From Ridgeia piscesae (taxonomy: Eukaryota; Annelida; Polychaeta; Sabellida; Siboglinidae): a stretch of 64,000 nucleotides of DNA. The notes beneath the pieces are model-generated. The model did not search any database and was not told where the DNA came from. It saw only the letters and a program-made list of their open reading frames with translations. Positions 49,854-61,038 of the stretch are shown here, piece after piece; position 1 is the first letter of the stretch; each line of letters opens with the position of its first letter. Made by a program: the position numbers and the translations under genes. Where the stretch lies: positions 1 through 64,000 of the forward strand of contig JAODUO010001048.1 of assembly GCA_025642075.2 (NCBI GenBank), in the 5' to 3' direction.

Positions 49854-52773
49854 ATGTGTTATAATTGGTTTTGTAACGTAACTGAAATACATTGTTACAT
49901 TATGCCAGAGTTCTAGCTAGCATGTGTGTGGTAGAGATTGGAAGTATACATATTTAGAAAATTGTTTGTTTGCACTCATTGCAAACCAGTGTTCATTAGA
50001 ATAAAGTTGAATCTGTTCAACAATGCTGAACATTTTAATGTTTTGTAATCATAATAATATTTTGACTACTTTGTTAATTGTTGTTTAAAATTATTCATAC
50101 TTAAACTTGTTCACGCTTTAACAGTTGATGAACAAACAAGATAAATCTCGACCATGCAATGCCTAGAACTCGGCTCATAACGTGATTGCCAGTGAGAGGA
50201 TTCATTCACAGTTGATATGTACACTGCACAAGACATTGATCAGTAATCAAGCATGTCATTCTAAAATTAAACGCACTTAAAGCAGGGTTGGGTTCATGTC
50301 CAAATTGGATTTATAAAAAAGTTTGTTTTAATTGTCTTTACTATTGTAGCTCTCAGAAACATCAGTTTACCGGGACTTGAAGAAGTGTCCTTGTTGGTTA
50401 GAAACTGAGATAATTGATATATATGTGCAATTAAGTTGTTTGAGTTATGCTCTCATTCTCAATGTCAAGTGGATTAATTACAGAAGACTGACTACAGTTA
50501 CAGTGTCAGTTATTAATTTACAACCAGTGTCAACCAAACTCTGAACAGTCATTGACAGTCTGAATTTTGCATTTCTCAGGCACACATAAATAAAAAAAAT
50601 TAAATTGAGTTTACTCTGATTATTGCTTGAATATTGGTCAGTGCGCTTGATTTGTATGCTTATAACAGGGTTCATATATCAAGTTTATTGTTGGCCCCAT
50701 CTGTAAAAATGTAGACTTACCCATTACTTTGTTGAGAAAAAATTACATTACATTTTAAAATAAACATGTTTAATCAATAAATTGTAAAGTGCAAACCATT
50801 TGAACCCTGGTATATGCTTCTTGACAGGGGAGGTGCTGGAAAGAAGGTGGTGGGGGCAAGGTTGGTGAGGGGGCGTCACCCTTATGAAAGTATTTTTTTA
50901 TGTTGAAAAACGAATAAGATTAATATTTTATTAAACATACTTTATTGGTGCTAATTAAATAATTAGGCTGACATTAACTTTTTTGGTGTTCAAGTTTTAT
51001 ATTGGTTAGATAAATGGAAATATTTTGCTGTTGGCAATAACTTACCCGCCACCATCCAGCCTCCATCACCATTCCTGTCAACACAGGTAGGTGATATTTT
51101 CATATCTTGTCACATGCCTGTTGAACCTGTTGATGAAGAATAGTGATGCTGGTGCTTCAGTTAGTTGACAAATTAGTCAGTTCCACCACTACACTTACTG
51201 AGCATTGGCTAGCTGCCATTGATAACTTAAATTAAAGAGATAACTGCTAGAAATCCAAAATGTTGTGATCATTACAAGATTTATGGAGTTGTGAGACTGG
51301 GGTGAAAGCACGTAGCTGGATTTATGTGGATTTCTGCTTAGTAGTAGTTTCATCGTTCGGGTGATGTGCCACATAATGGCTTAGGATTGGAAGAAACAAG
51401 TCACAGTTCATATTGTGATATGAATCGGTTAGATATAGTTTGATCGTTTTGTTGTCAAGTTCTTTGTCGTCAATGAAAACACCTACCCCAGAAAATATAC
51501 TGTGTTACTAAATCAGTTGTTACCTCACTTGCTTGTTAGCTGAAGTGTGACACTGCTGGAAGTTTACAGAATCAGTCACAAGGCTTCCTGTGGTATAATT
51601 TTATGAGTTTATCAGCTCTACCACATTTGGATGTTAGCAAATATTATCCTAGAACCTAGAGAAGTCAAACATTTACAATAATAGAATGTCAATACAGTCT
51701 GCTTTGTATTTTTTTAATTCAATGTTAGTTTAAAAAAAGGACACAAAGTATTTTCTACTCAGTTATTCCAGGCTGGGTAGACTACTACTGAGATGTAGAC
51801 AAACAGTTATAAGCAAACACAATTTATTTACAAGTCAGTGTTCCTCCTGCTATATAGTGAACGAGGTGGGCCACCTCACTCTTTTTCTAAGCCACTTCTA
51901 TCAGAATATGCCAGAATTGCCACCTCAGCTATTTCTTGCTATAGACATGTTTAAATGTTGCTACCTTGTAGTATGTATATTTTCCTCATTATTTGCCATG
52001 TAATAGGTTAAAACACCCTTCATAATGCACAATTTTGAAGGTACTGGTAGTTTTCAAATTAGTTCTAGGTCATCATGCCCTGGGCCCAATTGGTGTGTAT
52101 CATTTCTTCAGTGCTCGCTCAGCCCATCCTACCATCTCGCTCATCACTTACTCAAGGGAAACACTGCAAGTTATACCGTTTATACTTTATAGAATGTTAT
52201 TCTCTACCGGAAACAACTTGTCAACATTGTGACTTGCATTTGAGGGTTGGTGTCAGTTTTCTGTTTTGTGCGACTGAACAGTGGTGATGTACACATGGTT
52301 ATTGTTTAGTATATGGCATGTGGCCAAGTGTGTTTTCAACACATCAGTTCATCTGAATGATGTTCAGTCAGACTGTAAATGTTCAAGGATCAGTTGTTGG
52401 TCTGTTGGTGGACATAGTTGTGCAGACCAGTCAATACGTGAGTTGGTTAACAATCGCATTCCGGCACCTCAGGGCTTTATGCAGAATCAAATTTTTGCCA
52501 GTCACAACTTTGGAAACCTAATGATAAATGTCTACAATTTTGGAAGACCTTTTTTCTATGCTTTCTTATTTTCTTTTTATATGCAATAACTCAACAACAA
52601 TAATGTCTTATTTAATGACATTTTTCAATTATTACAACCATGCCTAATAAAAACAAGTTACATTATGTCGCAGTGTAAATAACAAAATTATGTAAATTAT
52701 GCAGTCATATACAGTACTCTCAACCAATTTTACATGTCTACAACAAATTATAAATAAATCTTCAAAAACAACC
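49854..52773. other. Intronic stretch
   Basis: No exon was recognised. A possible 261-bp MITE (50821-51081) has ~40-bp imperfect inverted ends starting TTGACAGG. 52470-52565 (GGCTTTATGCAGAATCAAAT, TTTGGAAGACCTTTTTT) is repeated in variant form at 54360-54565. Confidence 0.4.
50821..51081. mobile_element. Candidate small MITE
   Basis: Left TTGACAGGGGAGGTGCTGGA and right end (inverted) TTGACAGGAATGGTGATGGA, with the similarity continuing through GTGGTGGGGGCAAG / GTGGCGGGTAAG. No clear target-site duplication. Confidence 0.4.
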
Positions 52774-53091
52774 TCATTGCCATACTCTGCATAACAAAAT
52801 AATACATTCTGTAAAATCATCATAAACGAAGTACACCATTTTACCTTCGCAATTACTACAAGTAGTGTAGCTAACGTTCTCGGATGACAGTGACACGCTA
52901 GCAGTAACGATGTCGTCGGCAGCCTCATTGGGGACATCAGCACGATGTACATCGGCTGTTACTGTGAACGAGTCAGTGACAGTCGATGTCGTCGGTAGTG
53001 AAGGTGTTGCCGTAACAGTTGGCGTCGGTTTTGCAGTGACAAACTTAGTTATTGTTGTTAGTTTGCGAATCTTCGGCTTCGGAGGAGGCAT
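52774..53091 (-). CDS. Short minus-strand ORF, unrecognised
   Basis: 105 codons from an ATG in a CpG-richer island inside the large intron. It begins MPPPKPKIRKLTTITKFV, continues Thr/Val-rich, and has CSNCEG near residue 84, followed by a donor-like GAAG|GTAAAA. It may be the first exon of an antisense gene or the N-terminus of a transposase-like protein (these often open with a Lys-rich, ITxF-type segment). Too little to decide. Confidence 0.3.
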   Translation of the reverse strand: MPPPKPKIRKLTTITKFVTAKPTPTVTATPSLPTTSTVTDSFTVTADVHRADVPNEAADDIVTASVSLSSENVSYTTCSNCEGKMVYFVYDDFTECIILLCRVWQ

Positions 53092-53704
53092 TGCGTGGAC
53101 GATAATATGTAATGTTTATTCGTAGCCACGTGAGTCGTTAACGAGGCCTCGTTTTAAATCTGATCATTCCCGGGAGTCACTCCAGACATAAACGCCTTAA
53201 AGTCGAAATGTTAATAATATACAGGCATATAGCACTTGTATATTTTATTACGGATATAAATTCCATAACGTATATGTAATTTATATGTATTTTTGACGCT
53301 TTGAAAAGTGCGCATAATCCGTATTATGAAGTTTGCGTTACTAGTTACTACTATATGCCCATTATTATTGACGTACACCCCGAAGGAATTAACCAATCAC
53401 GTATGCTATTTGCGAAATGGTTGTTGGAGCATTAACGCATTGCTTTGACCCCTCTAGCAGCAAATGAAACCACGTGTACGACTGCCGCTGTGAGTAGGCG
53501 CTGCTACTGCAACGCCTGCAGTGTACGCGAGAATAGTGTGGTCGTAGGCATCTTTGAGCGCCGTGCGTCCGGAAAATGCTGAAGTAATGCTAGGAATTCA
53601 CAGTAGTGGAAGTACTGGAAATATTTGTTTCTGGGGGATACAGAATTCGTGATGACACGGTGACACCCGTCATATAAACTGCCAGGACGGGCCTTTATCA
53701 CACA

Positions 53705-54640
53705 CACTGTGACGGGTTGTACCCCGTCCTCGAAAAATTTCCTCCGTCCGTATTTGAAATTGCCTGTCCAAATGACGGGTGGATAAATAGATAAAGCTAT
53801 GCTTCACCTGAGCAAGTGGTCTATGTCGAATCAGTTTGGCTTGTCTAAGAAAGCTGTGTTCCCACTGTGCATAGTTAAAGAGGAATGAAACTACTATTTT
53901 TGAGGCAAAATGCATTCGAGTTGCTGACTCAAGACCAGGACATGTGTAAGGATATTTATGAACATGTGACAAACTAATTTTTGGATGAGGTAGATCAGTT
54001 ATTATATACAAGTGCAGTACAAATAAGTACTTAGGCAAACCATTAAATATTTTTGTTCCTGCCTTCAGTGATTGACTGACAAACTGATTATATACATATG
54101 ACAGCAAGGGTGGATTGATCAGCATCACGCAAATTATACATCATAAGCTAGATCCATATCACTGTGAAATGTGTTGAAGATGCTTTCACGTTTGCTCACT
54201 GAATGGTCATCTTGGCATGTTCTGATGTCAAACAGAACATATATTGCAAATGTAAAAATATGTTTAATCTGAAAGACAGGACACATGTTGTTCCCTACAG
54301 TGAATATACCAACTCATTTTGTGTCGGGTAATGCATTTTGCTGTGAATTGTGAGTCCATGGCTTTATGCAGGATACAATTATTGCCAGTCACACATATTT
54401 TGGTGGACACATAGATGTTAACTGTTAAGCCAGTTTACAAACTTTTAAATGTGTCTGATGACCTGAAATGGACTACAAACACACGTGACACCATTTTCAC
54501 TCACTTTCAAGGCATAACTAACAATATCTATTGTGTTGGAAGACCTTTTTTTTTACCCGTCCACCATATTTCTACCAGTCCATTCGTTTTTACCTGTCCA
54601 AATGACGGGTGGACAGGTTTCTACATAAAGCTATGATTGT
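53705..54640. repeat. Two dispersed copies of an ACGGGTGGA-containing repeat
   Basis: CCTGTCCAAATGACGGGTGG and the following ATAAAGCTATG occur at about 53763-53801 and 54593-54635 in the same orientation, each preceded by a CCCGTC-rich segment. Probably a low-copy non-autonomous element; no termini found. Confidence 0.5.
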
Positions 54641-55144
54641 GACTGTTGACTAGTTTAGCAGTGTTGGAAGAAAACGGATTTCAAGTAAAAGGACATTTTA
54701 ATGGGAAGTGAGAACACTCACTTGAGAAATCACATTGGAGCTGAGCTAATCATAAGGGTTTGCATGAAAACAGCTATCATTCATTTGCAGTCTACGGCAA
54801 TAGTAAAACAGCTATGTCTTCAATGAAATTGCCACTAGGCCTAATGTGGCTCTTCTACAGTTTGTATACATCCTGTTTAAACCGTCAATGCCCAGACCTC
54901 TACAAATCCACCATCTCTTCCACTATCCTACTAGCTGCTCTGTAACCATTTAGTTGTATTATAAATGCAACTGTAGGCACATTTGCCATTTGATTCTAGT
55001 GATAGTGCAGTTAAGTGCTTGTCGGACTGATTCTTTCTGAAAGCTGAAAGAATACTGGCATTGCTGAAAGGATTTGACAGATATATTGAGAATATTAAGA
55101 TGCGATTTCCAACCAACTAATTTTACTCCTTGTGTCTTTGCCAG

Positions 55145-55594
55145 GTCTACATGGGTCATCCTGGTAGGCGTTTCTCAACTGGACAGACTTACAACAGTGG
55201 AACTTGTACCGAGTTCACTTCTGTAGTAACAAGCAGTCCTGTGTTTGAACAAAACCAGATCAGTTGTCCACAAATACTTGACAGTTCCATAGCAGGTACC
55301 GAAATGCGTAGGAAAAGGCAGGAGGCCGGGCGTTTAATGTGTCCGTTGTGTCAGTGTACGTTCGCAAGCAAAGCTGGACTGAAAGGCCATGTGACGCATG
55401 TCCACCAGAAACTGGCCAAGTACCAGTGTGAGACTTGTGGAAAGGGCTACTCGGTTCGCTCGAACTACATGGATCACATTGCCACTCACAGTGGCATCAG
55501 GCGGCATGTGTGTTCCATGTGCCAGCGGCAGTTTACATTCAAACACAGTTTGAAATCGCACATGTTACGTTTTCATACAAATAAGATAATGTAG
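55145..55594 (+). CDS. Alternative terminal exon 1: three C2H2 zinc fingers
   Basis: Acceptor TTGTGTCTTTGCCAG, then 149 codons and TAG. The apparent ATG upstream (MCLCQ) lies in the polypyrimidine tract and is not a start. The exon begins VYMGHPGRRFSTGQTYNSGT, a lead-in shared with terminal exon 2. Fingers by exon residue: C66/C69/H82/H87 (CX2CX12HX4H), C95/C98/H111/H115 (CX2CX12HX3H) and C123/C126/H139/H144 (CX2CX12HX4H). The linker HQKLAKYQC joins the first two, SGIRRHVC the last two. Phase 0 fits the common exon, giving a ~518-aa protein. An AATAAA at 56808-56813 precedes terminal exon 2. Expected role: a DNA-binding isoform. Confidence 0.82.
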   Translation, partial: VYMGHPGRRFSTGQTYNSGTCTEFTSVVTSSPVFEQNQISCPQILDSSIAGTEMRRKRQEAGRLMCPLCQCTFASKAGLKGHVTHVHQKLAKYQCETCGKGYSVRSNYMDHIATHSGIRRHVCSMCQRQFTFKHSLKSHMLRFHTNKIM

Positions 55595-55830
55595 CTAGTT
55601 CGTGTTCCAGTAATCAGCTTTGGAGGTGATGACAGATGGTACCAGATATGAAATACATAGATCTGAATGACACATGTAGGGTTCATCTTGTATGTTAACA
55701 ATTATATAATATAGTACAAGCATAGCCGTTTGTATTACACCTGTTGGAACTGTGAATGCTGTGATCCTGTTGAACCTGTTTCCTAACTTGAAACATCATA
55801 GTATTTGATTTTCATTTTTGTTGCTGCAGG

Positions 55831-55990
55831 TATTGAGATCACTAGTAAGCAAACATTTCAGTGCACATGTATGTACACAAGTGTACAGCATGTATAGAGT
55901 TGTGTGCCACTGCTCACTTTGGGTTGCTTCAACCTGTTTGCACTATTGCATGTGATAGTGTGCCTGTCAATTTTTCTGTGTAACTAGATG
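55831..55990 (+). pseudogene. Possible decayed terminal exon
   Basis: A good acceptor (TTTTTGTTGCTGCAG) is followed by AGTAAGCAAACATTTCAGTG, resembling the start of terminal exon 5 (AGTAAGCAGTCGTTTAGTGC) with a 1-nt shift. No C2H2 pattern follows. Similarity is short and could be chance. Confidence 0.25.
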
Positions 55991-56136
55991 TTAGAACAAG
56001 TCAGACTTGTGTACATAATTATTATTGTGATCACATTGGCACCTGGACTGCATTGTCACAGAAAATGTGCTGTACCACAGATGCGAATTTTATGAATATA
56101 AATGCATCCGGATGAGGTACATAATATAAAATATCC

Positions 56137-56360
56137 TGTGCTGTGGTGCTAAACCAATTTTTTTCACTCTATAATGCTCCAGTTCACTTAAAGTGTATGA
56201 ATGAGTACCTGGCTGTAGACAGGGGTGGATATTGGACTTATTGGTACGCATATGGCAGCATAACTAGATGCTTCCCAGAGAAGTTGCAATGGTGTCAGAT
56301 TGAACAGGTTTGCCCGGAGTGCTTTGAGCAGTCGTGAGGACTGGATACTGCGCTATGGAA
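56137..56360 (+). mobile_element. SINE copy
   Basis: Central domain TTTCACTCTATAATGCTCCA, GAGTACCTGGCTGTAGACAG and GGGGTGGAT matches the copy at 7.85-7.92 kb. The tail GTGCTTTGAGCAGTCGTGAG plus GACTGGATACTGCGCTATGG matches the fragment at 6.7 kb. The head is degraded. Confidence 0.6.
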
Positions 56361-57830
56361 GAACATACCTTTAGTGGTGGATATATTTGCAAGACAGACT
56401 GTTGAATTGACTCATTAAACAAGGGAGTTGAATGATTTTCTTATGGATCAACCATCATATTTTTCTGTGCACTGGAAAGTGAAATGGCGTGGCATTAAAG
56501 GAAAACTGTCTACAACAGAAATTGGTCAAATTACATGTATCTTGTCAAAATACAGACTGTCACAGTTGTTTGATTATGTTGACTAGTGATTACTGCTGTT
56601 GACAGTTTCAGTTAGATTGCTTGCAAGTTAAGTTCATGCACTGTATGCTGTGTTTCCAACTATGTGTTTGGAAGTTTTTACACAATCCAAGTTGCATAAT
56701 GGCGTCACCTGATTGGTTTGATATTAGACAGTTCCTGTGTATTTGGAAAACATACTAATTGGTATTCTATCTGTGGCTGGCCAGTGGCTGCTGCTTTTGC
56801 AGATTTTAATAAAGCTATACAGTGGTAGAACGTTGGCATTTATTTTACTAGACAGCAGGATTAGTAAAGACAGTTTACTAGTCCACCAAAAGGGTTACTA
56901 GTCCTGCAAATATAAAAACAACACCGATTTTCATAAAGGTAACAAAGTAATTAATAAAAAACAAAATAATTAATGATGAACTGAAGATATGATCTGTATT
57001 AAAAAATGGCACAATTGAAAGTGGATGCCAATTGCACTCATTAACTGTACTACTTTAACAGATACAGGGCAGCCTACCATTGCAAAGTTTCCATAATCAT
57101 TCCTGAGATTTACCTCAGATTACATTGTGGTAAAAACTGCTCCTGTATAAAGGAAATAAAGTATCACACACTAGAGAAAAATATACACATCAGAGAACTG
57201 CTAATCTTATAAAAAGAACAAGTTAATACTTTACATGGGGCCCTATGAAAATGTTCTGAACACTAAAACAATGAAGATGTCATTTTATTGATAACAACTG
57301 CATTCTGATCACTGGGCTGGGTGGGTGGAGTGGAAGTAGATAACTCCAACTTGACTAACACAACTAATGTCCAGTCGGGTGATGTCGTGTTGCGCCATTC
57401 ACATAACTTGTCTGTGTTTCTGGGTATCTCGTTTAAATAACCAGAGAAAATACCAATTTGGTGAAAAGACTAGGCAGTGACTATGATTTACCATTACAAA
57501 CTCGCAATGACACTATATGGTCCAAAGGTTGTCGGGGCCTTTTGACCCATTTAAAAATTTGACTGATTTGTGCCCCTGTATGATTATTTAGTGCCATAAT
57601 ATTATTTGGAACATAATGTTAGCATAATAAATACAACATAACACTATGCTGCTTTGAAATACACTTGGTTAACAACGAGCAAAGTACAATTGGCACGTCA
57701 TGTGACATGTCTGTCTACCTGTCTGATATTTCTCTTGATTTCTCATTAGGATGGTCTTGTAAGCACTTCCTTCATGATGAAACGCCATTAGCTTCACTTA
57801 AACTAACTCTAGCCCTTGTGTCTTTGCCAG
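56361..57830. other. Spacer between terminal exons 1 and 2
   Basis: Includes the AATAAA at 56808-56813. No exon was recognised. Confidence 0.45.
56808..56813 (+). terminator. Candidate poly(A) signal for terminal exon 1
   Basis: AATAAA within TTTTAATAAAGC, 1.2 kb after the exon 1 stop and 1.0 kb before exon 2. Confidence 0.45.
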
Positions 57831-58319
57831 GTGTACAAGGGTCAACCTGATGGTCGTTTCTCAACTGGACAGACTTACAACAGTGGCACATGTATCAAGC
57901 TAAATACTGTAGTAGCAAACAGCTCTTCTGTTGAGCCAAACCAGCAGACATTTGACACATCCTCAGGCATATCTCTGAAGTGTCCTTATTGTGGGTCATT
58001 GTTTGGGGTTCGAGGCCAGTTGCTGCATCACATTAAGGCTAAACACCCAGAGATGCGGTTTGTGTGTTCTCGATGCAAGCTTACTTTTGCTACGGGAGGT
58101 AACCTGAAGGAACATATCAGACATGTGCACCAGAAGCTAGCCAGGTACCAGTGCGAACATTGCGGGAAGGGGTATTCACATCGGTCGCACTACTATGACC
58201 ACCTTGCCACACATGCTGGTGTCAAGCGAAATGTGTGTGACATATGTCAGAAGACGTTTACATTCAGACACAGTTTGAAAGAACATATCATACGAGTCCA
58301 CCAGGATGAAGCCAGCTAA
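57831..58319 (+). CDS. Alternative terminal exon 2: four C2H2 zinc fingers
   Basis: Acceptor CCCTTGTGTCTTTGCCAG, 162 codons, then TAA. Begins VYKGQPDGRFSTGQTYNSGT, closely matching terminal exon 1. Four fingers: CPYCGSLFGVRGQLLHHIKAKH, with spacing CX2CX12HX4H, is followed by FVCSRC...HIRHVH, YQCEHCGKGYSHRSHYYDHL and NVCDICQKTFTFRHSLKEHI. Fingers 3 and 4 and their linkers (HQKLARYQC, GVKRNVC) are the most conserved between exons; finger 1 and the lead-in vary. Joined to the common exon: about 531 aa. A variant signal ATTAAA lies at 58384-58389. Confidence 0.85.
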   Translation: MYKGQPDGRFSTGQTYNSGTCIKLNTVVANSSSVEPNQQTFDTSSGISLKCPYCGSLFGVRGQLLHHIKAKHPEMRFVCSRCKLTFATGGNLKEHIRHVHQKLARYQCEHCGKGYSHRSHYYDHLATHAGVKRNVCDICQKTFTFRHSLKEHIIRVHQDEAS

Positions 58320-59545
58320 TGACAGCGTTTTGTGACTTTTTCTTGTCCTGAGTTACTTAGAACTGTATCTGCAGTCAGCGTTCATTAAAATCAAATCAAC
58401 CGATCATAGGTAGGACATATTGCTAAATCACTGGAAAGTATATGCAGTTAGCACCGCACAGCCCTCTAGTAAATGTTTTGTTTTACTGAATGGTGTGTTT
58501 ACTTTTTGTATGCACAAGTTTCAAAATTGCGAATACTGTGTCATGTTTATTAAAAAAATATTTGGGAGAATACATGCATTATTATTGCATATATTGCATA
58601 TGCACTTGCAGTGAGTGATATCACATTGTTGGCAAGGAAAGAATGAAGGAACAATCTCTTGTTACATAAAATGTGTAGTTGTATACATTTCATGTAGGTG
58701 CAATATTTATAGAACGTGAAATTATTTAAACAGTTATGATCAACCTGTTAATTGCAACTCGATGCCATCTTCGGTTTCAATTTAGCTTTGATGTACCTGC
58801 TTTCTATGTCGAACAACCAAAGAAGGGTGCTGATTGGGTGAAAACTGTGGGTTTCCCAATACATCATGTACTGACATAAATACATCTTATAGTGACATAA
58901 ATACACCATGTACATCATTCAATTTGATGTTAACCAGACAATGGGACACTACAGTGCTGAGTTTCTGTACCAAGTGCAGACTACGACTAGAAAGGGTAAC
59001 TATGACTAGAATCGTATTCTGCATTAAATGGGTTAATGTGAAGAAATATGCAGTCCTCACCAATGTAACGCCAAACTATATCAGCATTCACTGCTGGGAA
59101 AATAATTAAAAAGTGTTCAAAGGCATGACTATATAAGAGTCACAATATCATGAGATCTATGGTGGAATTAACACTGCTCCAAAATAACCAGCAAAGATAG
59201 CTGCACCCTTCTGATCTAGGACTCCAAAAAAGAAAACTACCAACATCCTCCAAAATGTGAAAGAAAACACTTACCAAACTCTTGTCCAGCCACAATTTAA
59301 TGAAGTGTGCCAGTGAAGTCAGTATTTTAGACAGTGCTAAGAAGTAAGAACTGCTAGCAGAACTCTTCTGAAGAAGTGTCATGAAATCCGATAACTACAA
59401 ATTCATATTCATGGTAGTTGGGCTGACTTTTGTAACACAGTGAAACACTTGTTTTTCGTGTGCTCATTTGAGAAAAAATATTATAGTTGATCTAAGTTAT
59501 GAATACCCGAACCCAAACTAACTGTAGCCTTTGTGTCTTTGCCAG
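58320..59545. other. Spacer between terminal exons 2 and 3
   Basis: No exon was recognised; chance ORFs only. ATTAAA at 58384-58389 may serve as poly(A) signal for exon 2. Confidence 0.45.
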
Positions 59546-60052
59546 GTATGGTCTGATGGTTCTGCTAGCCGTTTGCCAACCGGACAGAGGGGACAGTGTA
59601 CCGAATTAACTACTCTACTAACAAACAGTCCTTCTTGTCTTCCTCAGCCAAACCAGATCAGTTGTCAGCAGGCTGCACTGGTCAGCTCGGAGGCCCCTCA
59701 CCACCAGTGTTCTGTGTGTGGGTCAGTATGTCGGGGGCGCAGTCAGTTGCTGTACCACATAAAGACGCGACACTCGGGCAGGCGCTTTGGGTGTCCGCAG
59801 TGCCAGTGCACATTTGTGAGTCGCGGTGGAATGACGGAACACGTGAAGCACGTACATCAGAAGCTTGCGAGGTACCTCTGTGGCATGTGCGGTAAGGGCT
59901 ACTCGATTCGGTCCAATTACTACGACCATCTCGCCACGCACACCGGCATCAAGCGAAATGTGTGCGAGTTGTGCAAGAAACACTTCACGTACAGACACAG
60001 TTTGAATGAACACATGGCACGAGTGCATCCAACTGAGTCGGCGCATAAGTAG
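59546..60052 (+). CDS. Alternative terminal exon 3: four C2H2 zinc fingers
   Basis: Acceptor CCTTTGTGTCTTTGCCAG, 168 codons, TAG. The lead-in VWSDGSASRLPTGQRGQCTE keeps the PTGQ/STGQ landmark. Fingers: HQCSVCGSVCRGRSQLLYHI, FGCPQCQCTFVSRGGMTEHV, YLCGMCGKGYSIRSNYYDHL and NVCELCKKHFTYRHSLNEHM, each completed by its last His (HX3-4H). The aromatic usually present in finger 1 is Cys here (SVC). About 537 aa with the common exon. Codon use is GC-richer than terminal exon 2. No AATAAA was seen before exon 4, only 490 bp downstream, so its 3' end is unclear. Confidence 0.84.
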   Translation, partial: VWSDGSASRLPTGQRGQCTELTTLLTNSPSCLPQPNQISCQQAALVSSEAPHHQCSVCGSVCRGRSQLLYHIKTRHSGRRFGCPQCQCTFVSRGGMTEHVKHVHQKLARYLCGMCGKGYSIRSNYYDHLATHTGIKRNVCELCKKHFTYRHSLNEHMARVHPTESAHK

Positions 60053-60540
60053 CAGCAATAGTCACCATGGCAACGCTGGCAAAAAGTGAACTGTTGTTGC
60101 GGCAGAGGTTTCCAATGCCAAGTTGACATGCAAGATAGTTTTCTAGAACAAATAGCCAGATGTAATATTTAGTTCTCAGTTACATCCTGGTTCTTCACCA
60201 AGTAGTGTCCTCTGCAGGGGCACTGTGATTGCTGGATAATAGCTCAACTAAGCCTAAGTACCTACAGCTACCTAAGCTACTGTAAAAAAGTTTTGTTAGG
60301 GATTGTGTCATATCGTAGACAGTGATGTTCAAACAGATTCATCATTAGAATTAGAGCAAGAAACTGCAATGAATTTCTGGGGGAAGCAATGTGGAACAAA
60401 CATTGAGTTTTGTGTGAAAGACGGCTACGGTTGCAGGTGATTTCATAGTAATGGGATGCGATCATCTGGTGTTTGTGCATTTTTACATGACCGTGTTGTG
60501 TCCACTGCGTTGATGACTCTAGCCTTTGTGTCTTTGCCAG

Positions 60541-61038
60541 GTGTATGCGGGTCGTATGCATTCCTCAACCGGATACGCTTCTTACGAGAGTCAACTGTTA
60601 ACCAGTAGCAGACAAACATGTAGTACTTCTGTTGTTGAGCCAATTTGTCAGCAACAGACTCGAGAACATTTGCGACATGGCGCCACGCACCAGTGCGCTT
60701 ACTGTGGGTCATTGTTTAGGGGTAAGAACCTGCTGTGGCAACACATCCGCACTAAACATTCCAGCTGGCTGTTTGAGTGTCCTCACTGTCGGTGCAGGCT
60801 TGCCACTCGGGGCAGCTTAAACCAGCACGTCAGGCACATCCATCAGAATCTGGCGAGGTACCAGTGCCAGACGTGTGGGAAGGGCTACTCGAATCGCGCG
60901 AACTACTACGATCACCTAGCCACACACGAAGGTGTCAAGCGAAATGTGTGCAACATATGTCAGAAGCAGTTCACGTTTAAGCCTGGACTGAAGGCGCACT
61001 TTCTGCGTGCCCACCCGACCAAACTGGCACTAATGTAG
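60541..61038 (+). CDS. Alternative terminal exon 4: four C2H2 zinc fingers
   Basis: Acceptor CCTTTGTGTCTTTGCCAG, 165 codons, TAG. Lead-in VYAGRMHSSTGYASYESQLL. Fingers: HQCAYCGSLFRGKNLLWQHI, FECPHCRCRLATRGSLNQHV, YQCQTCGKGYSNRANYYDHL and NVCNICQKQFTFKPGLKAHF, all with complete Cys/His ligands. Linkers HQNLARYQC and GVKRNVC match the other exons. About 534 aa with the common exon. Two AATAAA hexamers follow (61241-61246 and 61285-61290), so this exon has the clearest 3' end of the four multi-finger modules. Confidence 0.85.
   Translation: MYAGRMHSSTGYASYESQLLTSSRQTCSTSVVEPICQQQTREHLRHGATHQCAYCGSLFRGKNLLWQHIRTKHSSWLFECPHCRCRLATRGSLNQHVRHIHQNLARYQCQTCGKGYSNRANYYDHLATHEGVKRNVCNICQKQFTFKPGLKAHFLRAHPTKLALM

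Noticed and set aside
55130..60540. MCLCQ starts for the zinc-finger ORFs
   Set aside because: The ATG/TTG TGTCTTTGCCAG is the shared splice acceptor, not a translation start; the repeated MCLCQ reflects intron conservation.
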